DNA of 64,000 nucleotides from Bradyrhizobium sp. BR 10289 (GTDB lineage Bacteria; Pseudomonadota; Alphaproteobacteria; Rhizobiales; Xanthobacteraceae), in contig NZ_JACOFR010000001.1 of the NCBI RefSeq assembly GCF_019455385.1, positions 617,500 to 681,499 of the forward strand, written 5' to 3'. The position numbers and the translations under genes are program-made. Shown here in pieces: positions 25,440-34,251 of this stretch. Each line of letters starts with the position of its first letter. Position 1 is the first letter of the stretch. The notes beneath the pieces are model-generated. The model saw only the letters and a program-made list of their open reading frames with translations, was not told the origin of the DNA and made no database searches.

Positions 25440-26114
25440 ATGAGCGAGACCACGACGCCCGAAGGGGCCAATTCGCAGCTCGGTCAATGCCTCAAGGCGG
25501 CCCGGCAGGCCCGCGGCCTGACGCTCAAGCAGGTGGCCGAGCGGACCGGCATGGCGCTCTCGACCCTGTCGAAGGTCGAGAACGGCCTGATGTCACTGAC
25601 CTATGACAAGCTGGTCCAGCTCACCTCGGGTCTGAAGATGGAGATCGCCGAGCTGTTCAATCCGGCGGTCGCGGCGCCAGCGCAGGGGCGGCCGGTCACG
25701 GCGCGGCGGAGCATCAGCAGGGCGGGGCAGGGTCAGCTCGTCAACACGAAATTCTACACCTACACCTACCAATGCACCGACCTGATCGGCAAACGCATGG
25801 TGCCGATCATGGCAGAGGTCCGCGCGCGGTCGCTGGAGGAATTCGGTCCGCTGCTGCGCCATGGCGGCGAGGAGTATTTCCTGGTGACGAGCGGCCGCGT
25901 CGCCGTCCACACCGAGTTCTACGCGCCGGAGATCCTGGAGGTCGGCGACGGCATCTATCTCGACAGCACGATGGGCCATGCCTACCTCAACGCGGGCGAG
26001 GGACCTTCCGCAACAGGCGTCTGCCTCTGCACCAGCGAGGCGCCCGATCTCTACGACCAGCTTCGCCAGATCACCGCGCGAGAGGTCGCGCGGGATGACG
26101 AACTGCCGTCGTAG
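25440..26114 (+). CDS. XRE family regulator with C-terminal cupin domain
   Basis: A 224-residue regulator. Residues about 12-75 form an XRE HTH (LKAARQARGLTLKQVAERTGMALSTLSKVENGLMSLTYDKLVQL). Residues about 110-205 form a cupin ligand domain (HGGEEYFLVTSGRVAVHTE, VGDGIYLDSTMGHAYLNAG). XRE-cupin proteins usually sense small metabolites such as amino acids or polyamines and regulate adjacent catabolic genes, here the amidase and D-amino acid dehydrogenase. There is no clear Shine-Dalgarno before the ATG. A strong terminator follows. Confidence 0.92.
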   Translation: MSETTTPEGANSQLGQCLKAARQARGLTLKQVAERTGMALSTLSKVENGLMSLTYDKLVQLTSGLKMEIAELFNPAVAAPAQGRPVTARRSISRAGQGQLVNTKFYTYTYQCTDLIGKRMVPIMAEVRARSLEEFGPLLRHGGEEYFLVTSGRVAVHTEFYAPEILEVGDGIYLDSTMGHAYLNAGEGPSATGVCLCTSEAPDLYDQLRQITAREVARDDELPS

Positions 26115-26136
26115 CGCTCAAGCAGGTTCTGAAACG

Positions 26137-26165
26137 AAAAACGCCCGGCCAGGCCGGGCGTTTTT
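26137..26165. terminator. Bidirectional Rho-independent terminator
   Basis: A perfect 14-base inverted repeat AAAAACGCCCGGCC / GGCCGGGCGTTTTT with a one-base centre, between the XRE-cupin gene and the convergent rne stop. The A-run/T-run on both sides means it can terminate both transcripts. Confidence 0.92.
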
Positions 26166-26179
26166 GATTTGTGTCCGGC

Positions 26180-29100
26180 TTACTCGCCGCCGCCGCCGAA
26201 GCGCCGCGACCACCAGCCGGCGCGGCGCGGCGCAGGTGGCGTTTCGGTCACAGCTTCCGGTGCGGGCTCGGGGGCCGTTGCGGGCGGAGCGACGGGCTCG
26301 GCCGCCTGCGCGACCGGCGCTGTGGGCTCGCTCGCGCTGCTCGACAGGAAGCTCACCTTTTCCCGGACCGTGGAGCGGCGTCGTGCGGCCTTGTCGTCGG
26401 CGGGCTCTTCTGATGTGGCCAAGGGAGCTGCAGAGGGAGCTGCAGAGGGAGCTGGCTCCGGCTGGGCCGGCGCTTCGAAGCGCAGCTCAGGCCCGGTGAC
26501 CTGTTGCGTGACCTGCGGCTCGGCGGTGTGTTCGGCCTGCGCGATCGAGGGCGCCGCCTCGCCGGTGGCGCCGTCGAAATCGGCAACCGCATCGGTTGCT
26601 TCCGGCGGCGTATGGGCCGCAAGCTCGTCGCCGATGGATCCGGCAAGACCTTCCTCGCCATTGCCACGACGGCGGCGTCCACCGCGACGACCGCGGCGGC
26701 GACGGCGATCACCGCTGCCCTGCTGCTCGCCACGGGCGGCCTGTTCCTCGCCTTCCTCGCCATCCTGCTCGGTGTCGGAATCCTCTTCGCCTTCACCGGC
26801 CGCAACAGCCGCCTCGGGAAGGGTCGGAGCGGTATCCTCACGCAATTCACCGTCGCGCTGGCCACCGCGGCCGCGCCGGCGACGGCGACGCCTGCGGCGC
26901 TGGCCGTCCTGCTCGGGCGTGGCATCGCCTGACGCCTGTTCTTCGGTGAGACCTTCGGTCTCCTCGGTCTCGACCTCGGACTCCAGCTCCGGATCGAACT
27001 CGTCGTCGTCATAGGTCTCTTCGGCGAGCGGCGGCGGATTCGCCGCCACCTGTGCCGCCAGCAACGCCTTGGCGGCTTCGAGCGTGTGCACCTGCTCGCC
27101 GCGGTCGATCACGTAGGCCTGGGGGCCGTTGACGCTGGGATCGGCGATGACCGACAGCGTGACATGAAAGCCGTTCTCGAGATCGCGCAGATGGCCGCGC
27201 TTGTGGTTCAGCACATAGAGCGCGACGTCGGTGCGGGTGCGGACTACGAGATTGTGGGTCGCGCCCTTCATCAGGATCTCTTCAAGGCCGCGCAAGAGCT
27301 GCAGCGCCACCGAGGACACCGACCGGACATGACCGGTGCCGCCGCAATGCGGGCAGGGATCGGTCGAAGATTCGAGCACGCTGGCGCGGATGCGCTGGCG
27401 CGACATTTCCAGCAGGCCGAAATGCGAGATGCGGCCGACCTGGATGCGCGCGCGATCCTGCCTGAGGCAATCCGACAGCTTGCGCTCGACCGCACGGTTG
27501 TTGCGCTTCTCGTCCATGTCGATGAAGTCGATGACGATCAGGCCGGCGAGGTCGCGCAGGCGAAGCTGGCGGGCGACCTCTTCGGCCGCTTCCAGATTGG
27601 TCTTGAGCGCGGTGTCCTCGATATGGTGCTCGCGGGTCGATCGTCCCGAGTTGACGTCGATCGAGACCAGCGCCTCGGTCTGGTTGATCACGATGTAGCC
27701 GCCGGAGCGCAACTGCACGGTCGGCGAGAACATCGCATCGAGCTGGCTCTCGACGCCCATGCGCGAGAACAGCGGCTGGCCGTCGCGATACTGCTTCACC
27801 GCGCTGACATTGGCGGGCATCAGCATCTTCATGAAATCGCGCGCTTCGCGATAGCCGGCTTCGCCGGCCACCTGGATCTCGTCGATCTCCTTGTTGTAGA
27901 GGTCGCGCAGCGAGCGCTTGATCAGCGAGCCTTCCTCGTAGACGAGGGTCGGGGCCTGCGACTTCAGCGTCAGGTCGCGCACCGTCTCCCACATCCGGAT
28001 CAGATATTCGAAGTCGCGCTTGATCTCGGGCTTGGTGCGGGCGGCGCCCGCGGTGCGCAGGATGATGCCCATGCCCTCGGGCACGTCGAGATCCTGCACC
28101 ACTTCCTTCAGGCGCGAACGATCCTGGGCCGAGGTGATCTTGCGGCTGATGCCGCCGCCGCGGGCGGTGTTCGGCATCAACACGGCATAGCGGCCGGCGA
28201 GCGACAGATAGGTCGTGAGCGCAGCGCCCTTGTTGCCGCGCTCTTCCTTGACGACCTGCACCAGCATCACCTGGCGGCGCTTGATGACTTCCTGGATCTT
28301 GTACTGACGGCGCGGGCGGAAGGTGCGCTCCGGCACTTCCTCGAGCACGTCGTCGCCGCCGACGGATTCGACGACTTCCTCTTCGGCTTCTTCCTCGCCG
28401 TCCTCGTCCTCGTCGTCGTCCTCACCGGCTGCTTCGGCGGCCTCGGCGTGCGGCGCATCAGCGCTCTCGCCATAGACGACATCGGCCGGCTCGACGGCTG
28501 ATGTCACGGCCTCGGCCAGAGCCTCGGCATGGGCTTCGGCGGGCGCGGCCTCAACCGGCGCGGCATCGGCAGCGACTTCGGCCGCAACAGCGGGCTCGGC
28601 ACCGACGGCTGCGACAGGCGCAGGCGTCTCTTCGGCATGATAATGGTCATGGTCATGATGATCGTGCGCGACGTCATGGCCGTGATCGTCATGATCGTGG
28701 TGATGATCGTCGTGACCATGATCGTCATGGCCATGATCGTCGTGATCGTGCTCGTGGTGATCATGACCTTCGTGCTCGCCATGCTCGGTATCGGCGTGCA
28801 GGTGCTCACCTTCGTGCGGGGCGCCTTCAATGTGCTGGGGCAGCGGCGCGCCCTCGACCGGCTGGGCTGCGGGATCACTGCCCGCGTCAAGACCCTCGAC
28901 GATGTCGCTGCGTACGCGCTCGCCATGACCCTTGCGGCGGGCATTCCGGTGGCGCGAGCGGCGACGACCGTGGGAGCGGTTCTCGCTCTCTTCCTCGGCT
29001 TCGCGATGGGCCTGTTCCTCGGCCTCGATCAGCGCCTGCCGGTCGGCGACCGGGATCTGGTAGTAGTCGGGATGGATTTCGCTGAAGGCGAGGAAGCCGT

Positions 29101-29296
29101 GGCGGTTGCCGCCATATTCGACGAAAGCGGCCTGGAGCGAGGGTTCGACCCTGGTGACCTTGGCGAGGTAGATGTTCCCGCGCAGTTGCTTGCGTTGCGC
29201 GGTCTCGAAATCAAACTCTTCGACGCGATTGCCGCGGACCACGACGACCCGGGTCTCTTCCGGGTGGGTGGCATCGATCAACATCTTGTTGGGCAT
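26180..29296 (-). CDS. rne: Ribonuclease E/G with histidine-rich insert
   Basis: A 1038-residue RNase E, the endonuclease core of the degradosome. The N-terminus MPNKMLIDATHPEETRVVVVRG starts the RNase H-like/S1 region. The S1 domain is split by a long acidic insert containing a His-rich tract at residues 161-220 (26 His of 60, built from GHDDH-like units). After it come the 5'-sensor/S1 remainder (ERTFRPRRQYKIQEVIKRRQ), the DNase I-like catalytic site (VSIDVNSGRS and VIDFIDMD), and the zinc link CPHCGGTGH (Cys648/Cys651). The C-terminal scaffold is Arg-, Glu- and Pro/Ala-rich, including a 12-base triplicated APSA repeat. ATG 29296 fits the family N-terminus. Confidence 0.96.
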   Translation of the reverse strand: MPNKMLIDATHPEETRVVVVRGNRVEEFDFETAQRKQLRGNIYLAKVTRVEPSLQAAFVEYGGNRHGFLAFSEIHPDYYQIPVADRQALIEAEEQAHREAEEESENRSHGRRRSRHRNARRKGHGERVRSDIVEGLDAGSDPAAQPVEGAPLPQHIEGAPHEGEHLHADTEHGEHEGHDHHEHDHDDHGHDDHGHDDHHHDHDDHGHDVAHDHHDHDHYHAEETPAPVAAVGAEPAVAAEVAADAAPVEAAPAEAHAEALAEAVTSAVEPADVVYGESADAPHAEAAEAAGEDDDEDEDGEEEAEEEVVESVGGDDVLEEVPERTFRPRRQYKIQEVIKRRQVMLVQVVKEERGNKGAALTTYLSLAGRYAVLMPNTARGGGISRKITSAQDRSRLKEVVQDLDVPEGMGIILRTAGAARTKPEIKRDFEYLIRMWETVRDLTLKSQAPTLVYEEGSLIKRSLRDLYNKEIDEIQVAGEAGYREARDFMKMLMPANVSAVKQYRDGQPLFSRMGVESQLDAMFSPTVQLRSGGYIVINQTEALVSIDVNSGRSTREHHIEDTALKTNLEAAEEVARQLRLRDLAGLIVIDFIDMDEKRNNRAVERKLSDCLRQDRARIQVGRISHFGLLEMSRQRIRASVLESSTDPCPHCGGTGHVRSVSSVALQLLRGLEEILMKGATHNLVVRTRTDVALYVLNHKRGHLRDLENGFHVTLSVIADPSVNGPQAYVIDRGEQVHTLEAAKALLAAQVAANPPPLAEETYDDDEFDPELESEVETEETEGLTEEQASGDATPEQDGQRRRRRRRRRGRGGQRDGELREDTAPTLPEAAVAAGEGEEDSDTEQDGEEGEEQAARGEQQGSGDRRRRRGRRGGRRRRGNGEEGLAGSIGDELAAHTPPEATDAVADFDGATGEAAPSIAQAEHTAEPQVTQQVTGPELRFEAPAQPEPAPSAAPSAAPLATSEEPADDKAARRRSTVREKVSFLSSSASEPTAPVAQAAEPVAPPATAPEPAPEAVTETPPAPRRAGWWSRRFGGGGE

Positions 29297-30004
29297 GTCT
29301 TGACTCTTGGCGGCGGCGGGCGCGATCGACCGAGGGCGCAATCTGCGCTGCCGGGTGACGCGACGGTCCACCTGATTCGGGGGTGAGGGGAAGGCCGAAA
29401 CGCCGTCTCTCGCGCCTTGCCGAACCGGAAGCTTCAGGACCATGGCGGCGCGCGGGATTGTCACTCCGCAGCGTCGCGAATGGTCCTTCAGAATTCGTCG
29501 GCACAGTCTGGCGCATCAAGCGTCGGCCCGTATGAAACATTGGGCGGCGGGGCCGCCCCTCAATCAGTTGCTGCTGGCCAGGCATGGCGCGAGCGCGCTC
29601 GCCTTGGGGGATCACGAACCGCCCCCTTGGGATCAAGGGGCCGGGTAATGGGTTACGCCGCTGTCAGAACCGTCCCTGATACGTGAGTGGTATCGAGAGA
29701 CCGTCCCACCGCCGGGGCTCGACCCGCTCCGCCTCGCTGCCGCGCACCGCGCTGGCCTTAGAGGGGAACGGAAAACGCTGGAATTCCCAAAACTTGGGCG
29801 TTCCGGCGCTGCACCGGGAGGCTGAATGCGACACAACCGGAAATATCGGCCGTCAGCATTCCGTACATACGAGGAATGGGCCATCCGTGCAAGGGAGCGT
29901 CGCACGGCGGTCACAGTCAGCGAGTTTCGCGTATCCGTCATTAAGCATCGATTAACCCTGTGGTTCTATTGCGTTAAAAAAAGCTGCTCGGAGGCACGGA
30001 ATCG
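29297..30004. other. 708-bp divergent region: rne leader and amiC promoter
   Basis: No convincing gene is seen. On the rne side it probably holds a long 5' leader, since rne mRNAs in other bacteria are autoregulated through leaders. A stable hairpin CCCCTTG-GGAT-CAAGGGG lies at 29623-29640, preceded by another GATCCCCCAAGG-like complementary stretch, and GATAC-N7-GTATC is at 29678-29694. In-frame extension of rne into this region (to 29464) was rejected because it precedes the conserved N-terminus. The right end supplies the amiC ribosome binding site (GGAGG, 29990-29994). Confidence 0.4.
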
Positions 30005-31300
30005 GTGGCGAGCCGCATAAATCATCGCATTTTGGTTGGGTGCGCGTTGTTGTGCGCCGCAGCGGTGGCGTGCACTGATTCATGGCATCTGAGTGCCGCC
30101 GAAAGTCAGCCGCAACCCGCTGTTGCGGTGACGAATTTTCCAACCGCCTCGGGGGCGCGTCTTGCCGGCGACGGCAAGCAGACCCGCTTCATCCTCGATA
30201 TCGACCAGACCATCAGCTTCCGCGCCGTGACGCTTGCCGACCCCTACAGGGTCGTGGTGGACGTCCCGCAGCTCAATTTTCAGCTGCCCTCGGGCACCGG
30301 GTCCGGTGGGCGGGGCCTGGTCAAGGCGTTCCGCTACGGCCTCGTCATGCCGGGCGGCTCGCGAATCGTGTTCGACCTGACCGGTCCGGCCAAGATCGCC
30401 AATTCCTACGTGCTGGAGGCCGCCAACGGCCAGCCGGCCCGGCTGGTGCTCGAGCTGGAGGAGGTCGACCGCGCCGCCTTCGTGCAATCGCTGGCTCCGG
30501 AAAACCGCCCCGAACTGAGGCCCGCAGTCGCCGACGCGCCGCCCGCGACGGTCCCCGCCGCGGCAGTGCCGGAGGCGCCGCAGCAGAAGGCCGATGGCCG
30601 CCCGGTGGTGGTGATCGATCCCGGGCATGGCGGCATCGACAACGGCACGCAGTCGAGCGGCGAGAGCGAGAAAAACCTGGTGCTGGCCTTTGGTCTCGCG
30701 CTGCGCGACCGGCTGGAAAAGGCCGGCAAGTACCGCGTGGTGATGACGCGGGACGACGACACCTTCATCCCGCTCAACGACCGGACCAAGATCGCGCGCA
30801 ACCTGAAGGCCGCGCTATTCGTCTCGATCCATGCCGATGCGCTGCCGAAGACCGAGGGGGACGCGCAGGGAGCCACGATCTACACGCTCTCCGACAAGGC
30901 TTCCGACGCCGAGGCCCAGCGTCTGGCGGACGCCGAAAACCGCGCGGACGCGATTGCCGGCTTCAATCTGGCGGAAGAGCCGACCGACGTCGCCGACATC
31001 CTGATCGACCTGACGCAGCGGGAAACCCGCACCTTTTCAAATCGTTTTGCCCATCTTCTGATGGGCGAAATGAAGTCGACCGTGCGGATGCACAAGCATC
31101 CCCTGAAGTCAGCCGGTTTCCGGGTGCTGAAGGCCCCTGACGTGCCCTCGGTGCTGGTCGAGATCGGCTATGTCTCCAACAAGGGCGATCTGGAACATCT
31201 GATTTCGGAGGGCTGGCGCGCCAAGGCCGTGGGCTCGATGGCGCAGGCCATCGACGGGTTCCTGGCCAAGCGGCTGGCCACCGCGGGACAGGCGAATTGA
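30005..31300 (+). CDS. amiC: N-acetylmuramoyl-L-alanine amidase (AmiC-type)
   Basis: A 431-residue periplasmic amidase that cleaves the amide between MurNAc and the stem peptide during septum splitting. It starts at GTG with a signal peptide (VGCALLCAAAVAC). An AMIN domain follows (about 40-150: TRFILDIDQTISFRAVTLADPYRVVVDVP) for septal targeting. The zinc-dependent Amidase_3 domain is about 200-425 (VVIDPGHGGIDNGT, zinc His; SGESEKNLVLAF, zinc Glu; FVSIHADAL; PSVLVEIGYVSN). It sits in the conserved rne-amiC-mrcA-prfB neighbourhood. Confidence 0.95.
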   Translation: MASRINHRILVGCALLCAAAVACTDSWHLSAAESQPQPAVAVTNFPTASGARLAGDGKQTRFILDIDQTISFRAVTLADPYRVVVDVPQLNFQLPSGTGSGGRGLVKAFRYGLVMPGGSRIVFDLTGPAKIANSYVLEAANGQPARLVLELEEVDRAAFVQSLAPENRPELRPAVADAPPATVPAAAVPEAPQQKADGRPVVVIDPGHGGIDNGTQSSGESEKNLVLAFGLALRDRLEKAGKYRVVMTRDDDTFIPLNDRTKIARNLKAALFVSIHADALPKTEGDAQGATIYTLSDKASDAEAQRLADAENRADAIAGFNLAEEPTDVADILIDLTQRETRTFSNRFAHLLMGEMKSTVRMHKHPLKSAGFRVLKAPDVPSVLVEIGYVSNKGDLEHLISEGWRAKAVGSMAQAIDGFLAKRLATAGQAN

Positions 31301-31565
31301 AGGAATTGAAGAAGGGTTTTTCCGCCCCGCCGCAAAGGCCCTAGTTTGGCCACAGCGGACGATTTATAAAAACACCGCAGGGGGTTCCGGAATCGATGAG
31401 AATCCCGCTCGGCGAGCGTCCTGTGGCCCGGCCCTGATGTGATTGCGTAGGCCGGTGAATTCGTGACGTGAGGTTGGCACCAGTTGTGGCTGCGATTTCG
31501 GTGCCTTGAGGCTGATCTTGGGGCTGATACTGGGCTGATCCAGAGTTTGAACGGATAAACAGATA

Positions 31566-34079
31566 ATGCGCTTGCTGGTGCGGTTCATGGGCTTCCTGTT
31601 CGCCGCGGGAACAGTGGTGTTCCTTGTCGGTGTCGGGGCCGTGGCAGGCCTGATCTGGCATTTCTCCAAGGACTTGCCGGATTACTCTCAGCTTCAGGAT
31701 TACGAGCCGCCGGTGATGACCCGCGTGCACGCGGTCGACGGCTCGCTGCTCGGCGAATACGCCAAGGAGCGGCGGCTGTACCTGCCGATCCAGGCCGTGC
31801 CCAAGCTCGTGATCAACGCCTTCCTCGCGGCCGAGGACAAGAATTTCTACGAACATGGCGGCATCGACTACACCGGCATGGCGCGCGCGGGCGTGCTTTA
31901 CCTGCAGAACTTCGGATCCAACCGTCGTCCGCAGGGTGCCTCCACCATCACCCAGCAGGTCGCCAAGAACTTCCTTCTGACAAACGAGGTATCGTTCTCG
32001 CGCAAGATCAAGGAAGCCTTGCTGGCGATGCGCATCGAGAAGACCTATTCGAAGGACAAGATCCTCGAATTGTATCTGAACGAAATCTATCTCGGTCTCG
32101 GCGCCTACGGCATCGCGGCCGCCTCGCTGGTCTATTTCGACAAGTCGGTAAACGAGCTGACGGTGGCGGAAGCCTCGTATCTGGCGGCGCTGCCGAAGAT
32201 GCCGGCGACGCTGCATCCGGTGCGCAACCGCGACCGCGCCATCGAGCGCCGCAATTACGTGATCGACCGTCTGCTCGAGAACGGCTGGATCAAGCAGGCC
32301 GACGCCGACAAGGCGCGCAAGGAGCCGCTGGCCGTCACCAACCGTTCCGGCGGCGCCCACACTTTCGCCGGCGAATATTTCGCCGAGGAAGTCCGCCGCG
32401 ACATCTTCGAGCGCTATGGCGAGAAGAAGCTGTACGAGGGCGGTCTCTCGGTCCGCACCACGCTCGATCCGAAGATCCAGGTCATGGCGCGCAAGACCAT
32501 GGTCTCAGGCCTCGTGAACTATGACGAGCAGCAGGGCTATCGCGGCGCCATGAGCAAGCTCGACACATCCGGCGATTGGGGCGTCAAGCTTGCCGAGATC
32601 AAGTCGCTGTCCGACATCTCGCCGTGGCGCATGGCGGTGGTGCTGGAGACCAGCGACCAGTCGGCGCGCATCGGCTTCCAGCCGCCCCGAGAACTCGGCG
32701 GCGCCATCAGCAAGCAGCGCGAGACCGGCCTCATCACGCTTGACGGCATCAAATGGGCCAAGCCGACCACAGGGCCTGCGAAGGGCAGGACTGCGACGGC
32801 GGTGTCGCAGGTGCTGCAGCCCGGCGACGTCATCTACGCCGATCCGCTCTACACCAAGGAAGGACAGCCGGTCGAAGGCCAGTACCGCCTGCGCCAGATT
32901 CCGGAAGTCTCCGGCGCGATGGTGGTGATGGATCCCTGGACCGGCCGCGTGCTTGCGATGGTCGGCGGCTTCTCGTTCGACCAGAGCCAATTCAACCGCG
33001 CCACGCAGGCCTATCGGCAGCCGGGCTCGTCGTTCAAGCCGATCGTCTATTCGGCCGCGCTCGACAACGGCTATACGCCCTCGACCGTCGTGCTCGACGC
33101 CCCCATCGAAATCGACCAGGGCCAGGGCGCCGGCGTGTGGCGGCCGGAAAACTTCTCGTCCGGAAAGTTCCAGGGCCCGGTGACGCTGCGCAATGCGTTG
33201 CGGCAGTCGCTCAACACCGTGACGGTGCGCCTTGCGCAGGACATCGGCATGCCCCTGATCGGCGAATATGCGCGCCGCTTCGGCGTCTATGACGAGCTGC
33301 CGAACTATCTGTCCTACGCGCTCGGCGCCGGCGAGACGACGGCGATGCGAATGGTCACGGCCTATTCGATGATCGCCAATGGCGGCCGCCGCGTGAAGCC
33401 GACCCTGATCGACCGCATCCAGGATCGCTACGGCCGCACCATCTTCAAGCACGACCAGCGCGAATGCCGCGGCTGCGACGCGCCCGGCGGCTGGAAGAAC
33501 CAGGCCGAGCCGCAGCTGATCGATCGCCGCGAGCAGGTGCTGGATTCCATGACCGCCTATCAGATCACCGAGCTGATGGAAGGCGTGGTCCAGGCCGGTA
33601 CCGCGACGGTGGTCAAGGAGGTCGGCAAGCCGATCGCCGGCAAGACCGGCACCACCAACGAGGCCAAGGACGCCTGGTTCGTCGGCTTCTCGCCCGACGT
33701 CGCCGTCGCCATCTATATGGGCTACGACAAGCCGCGGGCGCTGGGCAAGGGCAACGCCGCGACCGGCGGCCATCTGGCCGCGCCGATCGCGCGTGACTTC
33801 CTCAAGCTCGCGCTCGCCGACAAGCCCGCCGTTCCCTTCAAGGTGCCCGCCGGCATCAAGCTTGTGCGCGTCGTCGCCAAGACCGGCATGCGCGCCGGTC
33901 CCGGCGAGACCGGCGGAACCATTTTGGAGGCCTTCAAGCCGGGCACGGCGCCGCCGGATAACTACTCCGTCATCGGTGTCGCCGATGCCGACGGCCGCGG
34001 CGGCGGCGTGCCGACCTCGCAGCAGCAGCAGCCGGATTCCGGCTTCTTCATGCGGCCGGGCACCGGTGGACTCTACTAA
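31566..34079 (+). CDS. mrcA: Penicillin-binding protein 1A (bifunctional transglycosylase/transpeptidase)
   Basis: An 837-residue class A PBP that polymerises and cross-links peptidoglycan. It has an N-terminal TM anchor (residues about 5-30) and a GT51 transglycosylase with AAEDKNFYEHGGID, GASTITQQVAKNF and KILELYLNEIYLG. An inserted OB-like region is at about 320-440. The transpeptidase has SSFK (Ser488 nucleophile), SLN in RQSLNTVTV and KTGT in IAGKTGTTNEAKDAWFVGF. Length and insert match alphaproteobacterial PBP1A. A 265-base gap from amiC suggests its own promoter. It is followed by prfB. Confidence 0.96.
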   Translation: MRLLVRFMGFLFAAGTVVFLVGVGAVAGLIWHFSKDLPDYSQLQDYEPPVMTRVHAVDGSLLGEYAKERRLYLPIQAVPKLVINAFLAAEDKNFYEHGGIDYTGMARAGVLYLQNFGSNRRPQGASTITQQVAKNFLLTNEVSFSRKIKEALLAMRIEKTYSKDKILELYLNEIYLGLGAYGIAAASLVYFDKSVNELTVAEASYLAALPKMPATLHPVRNRDRAIERRNYVIDRLLENGWIKQADADKARKEPLAVTNRSGGAHTFAGEYFAEEVRRDIFERYGEKKLYEGGLSVRTTLDPKIQVMARKTMVSGLVNYDEQQGYRGAMSKLDTSGDWGVKLAEIKSLSDISPWRMAVVLETSDQSARIGFQPPRELGGAISKQRETGLITLDGIKWAKPTTGPAKGRTATAVSQVLQPGDVIYADPLYTKEGQPVEGQYRLRQIPEVSGAMVVMDPWTGRVLAMVGGFSFDQSQFNRATQAYRQPGSSFKPIVYSAALDNGYTPSTVVLDAPIEIDQGQGAGVWRPENFSSGKFQGPVTLRNALRQSLNTVTVRLAQDIGMPLIGEYARRFGVYDELPNYLSYALGAGETTAMRMVTAYSMIANGGRRVKPTLIDRIQDRYGRTIFKHDQRECRGCDAPGGWKNQAEPQLIDRREQVLDSMTAYQITELMEGVVQAGTATVVKEVGKPIAGKTGTTNEAKDAWFVGFSPDVAVAIYMGYDKPRALGKGNAATGGHLAAPIARDFLKLALADKPAVPFKVPAGIKLVRVVAKTGMRAGPGETGGTILEAFKPGTAPPDNYSVIGVADADGRGGGVPTSQQQQPDSGFFMRPGTGGLY

Positions 34080-34186
34080 GGCTTAGGACAAGCCAGACGA
34101 TCGCGGTTCCGGCGGTTGCGCTTTGCCGCCGCCGCCGCTACATCCCCACTGCACGATGATGAGTCATCGCGCTTTGGATTTTGTTT

Positions 34187-34235
34187 GCGCATGATCTTTT
34201 CGGGAAACCGCTGCACACTTTCCCGGATCATGCGC
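34187..34235. repeat. GCATGATC-type rhizobial palindrome, copy 1
   Basis: Inverted repeat GCGCATGATC (34187-34196) / GATCATGCGC (34226-34235) with inner CGGGAAA (34201-34207) / TTTCCCG (34219-34225). It lies 16 bases before prfB. A second copy of the family is at 61384-61430. Confidence 0.72.
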
Positions 34236-34251
34236 CCGACCAGAGAACGAC

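Noticed and set aside
29297..29464. In-frame N-terminal extension of rne
   Set aside because: The conserved RNase E N-terminus starts at 29296; the extension is Arg/Pro-rich and lies in the likely leader.
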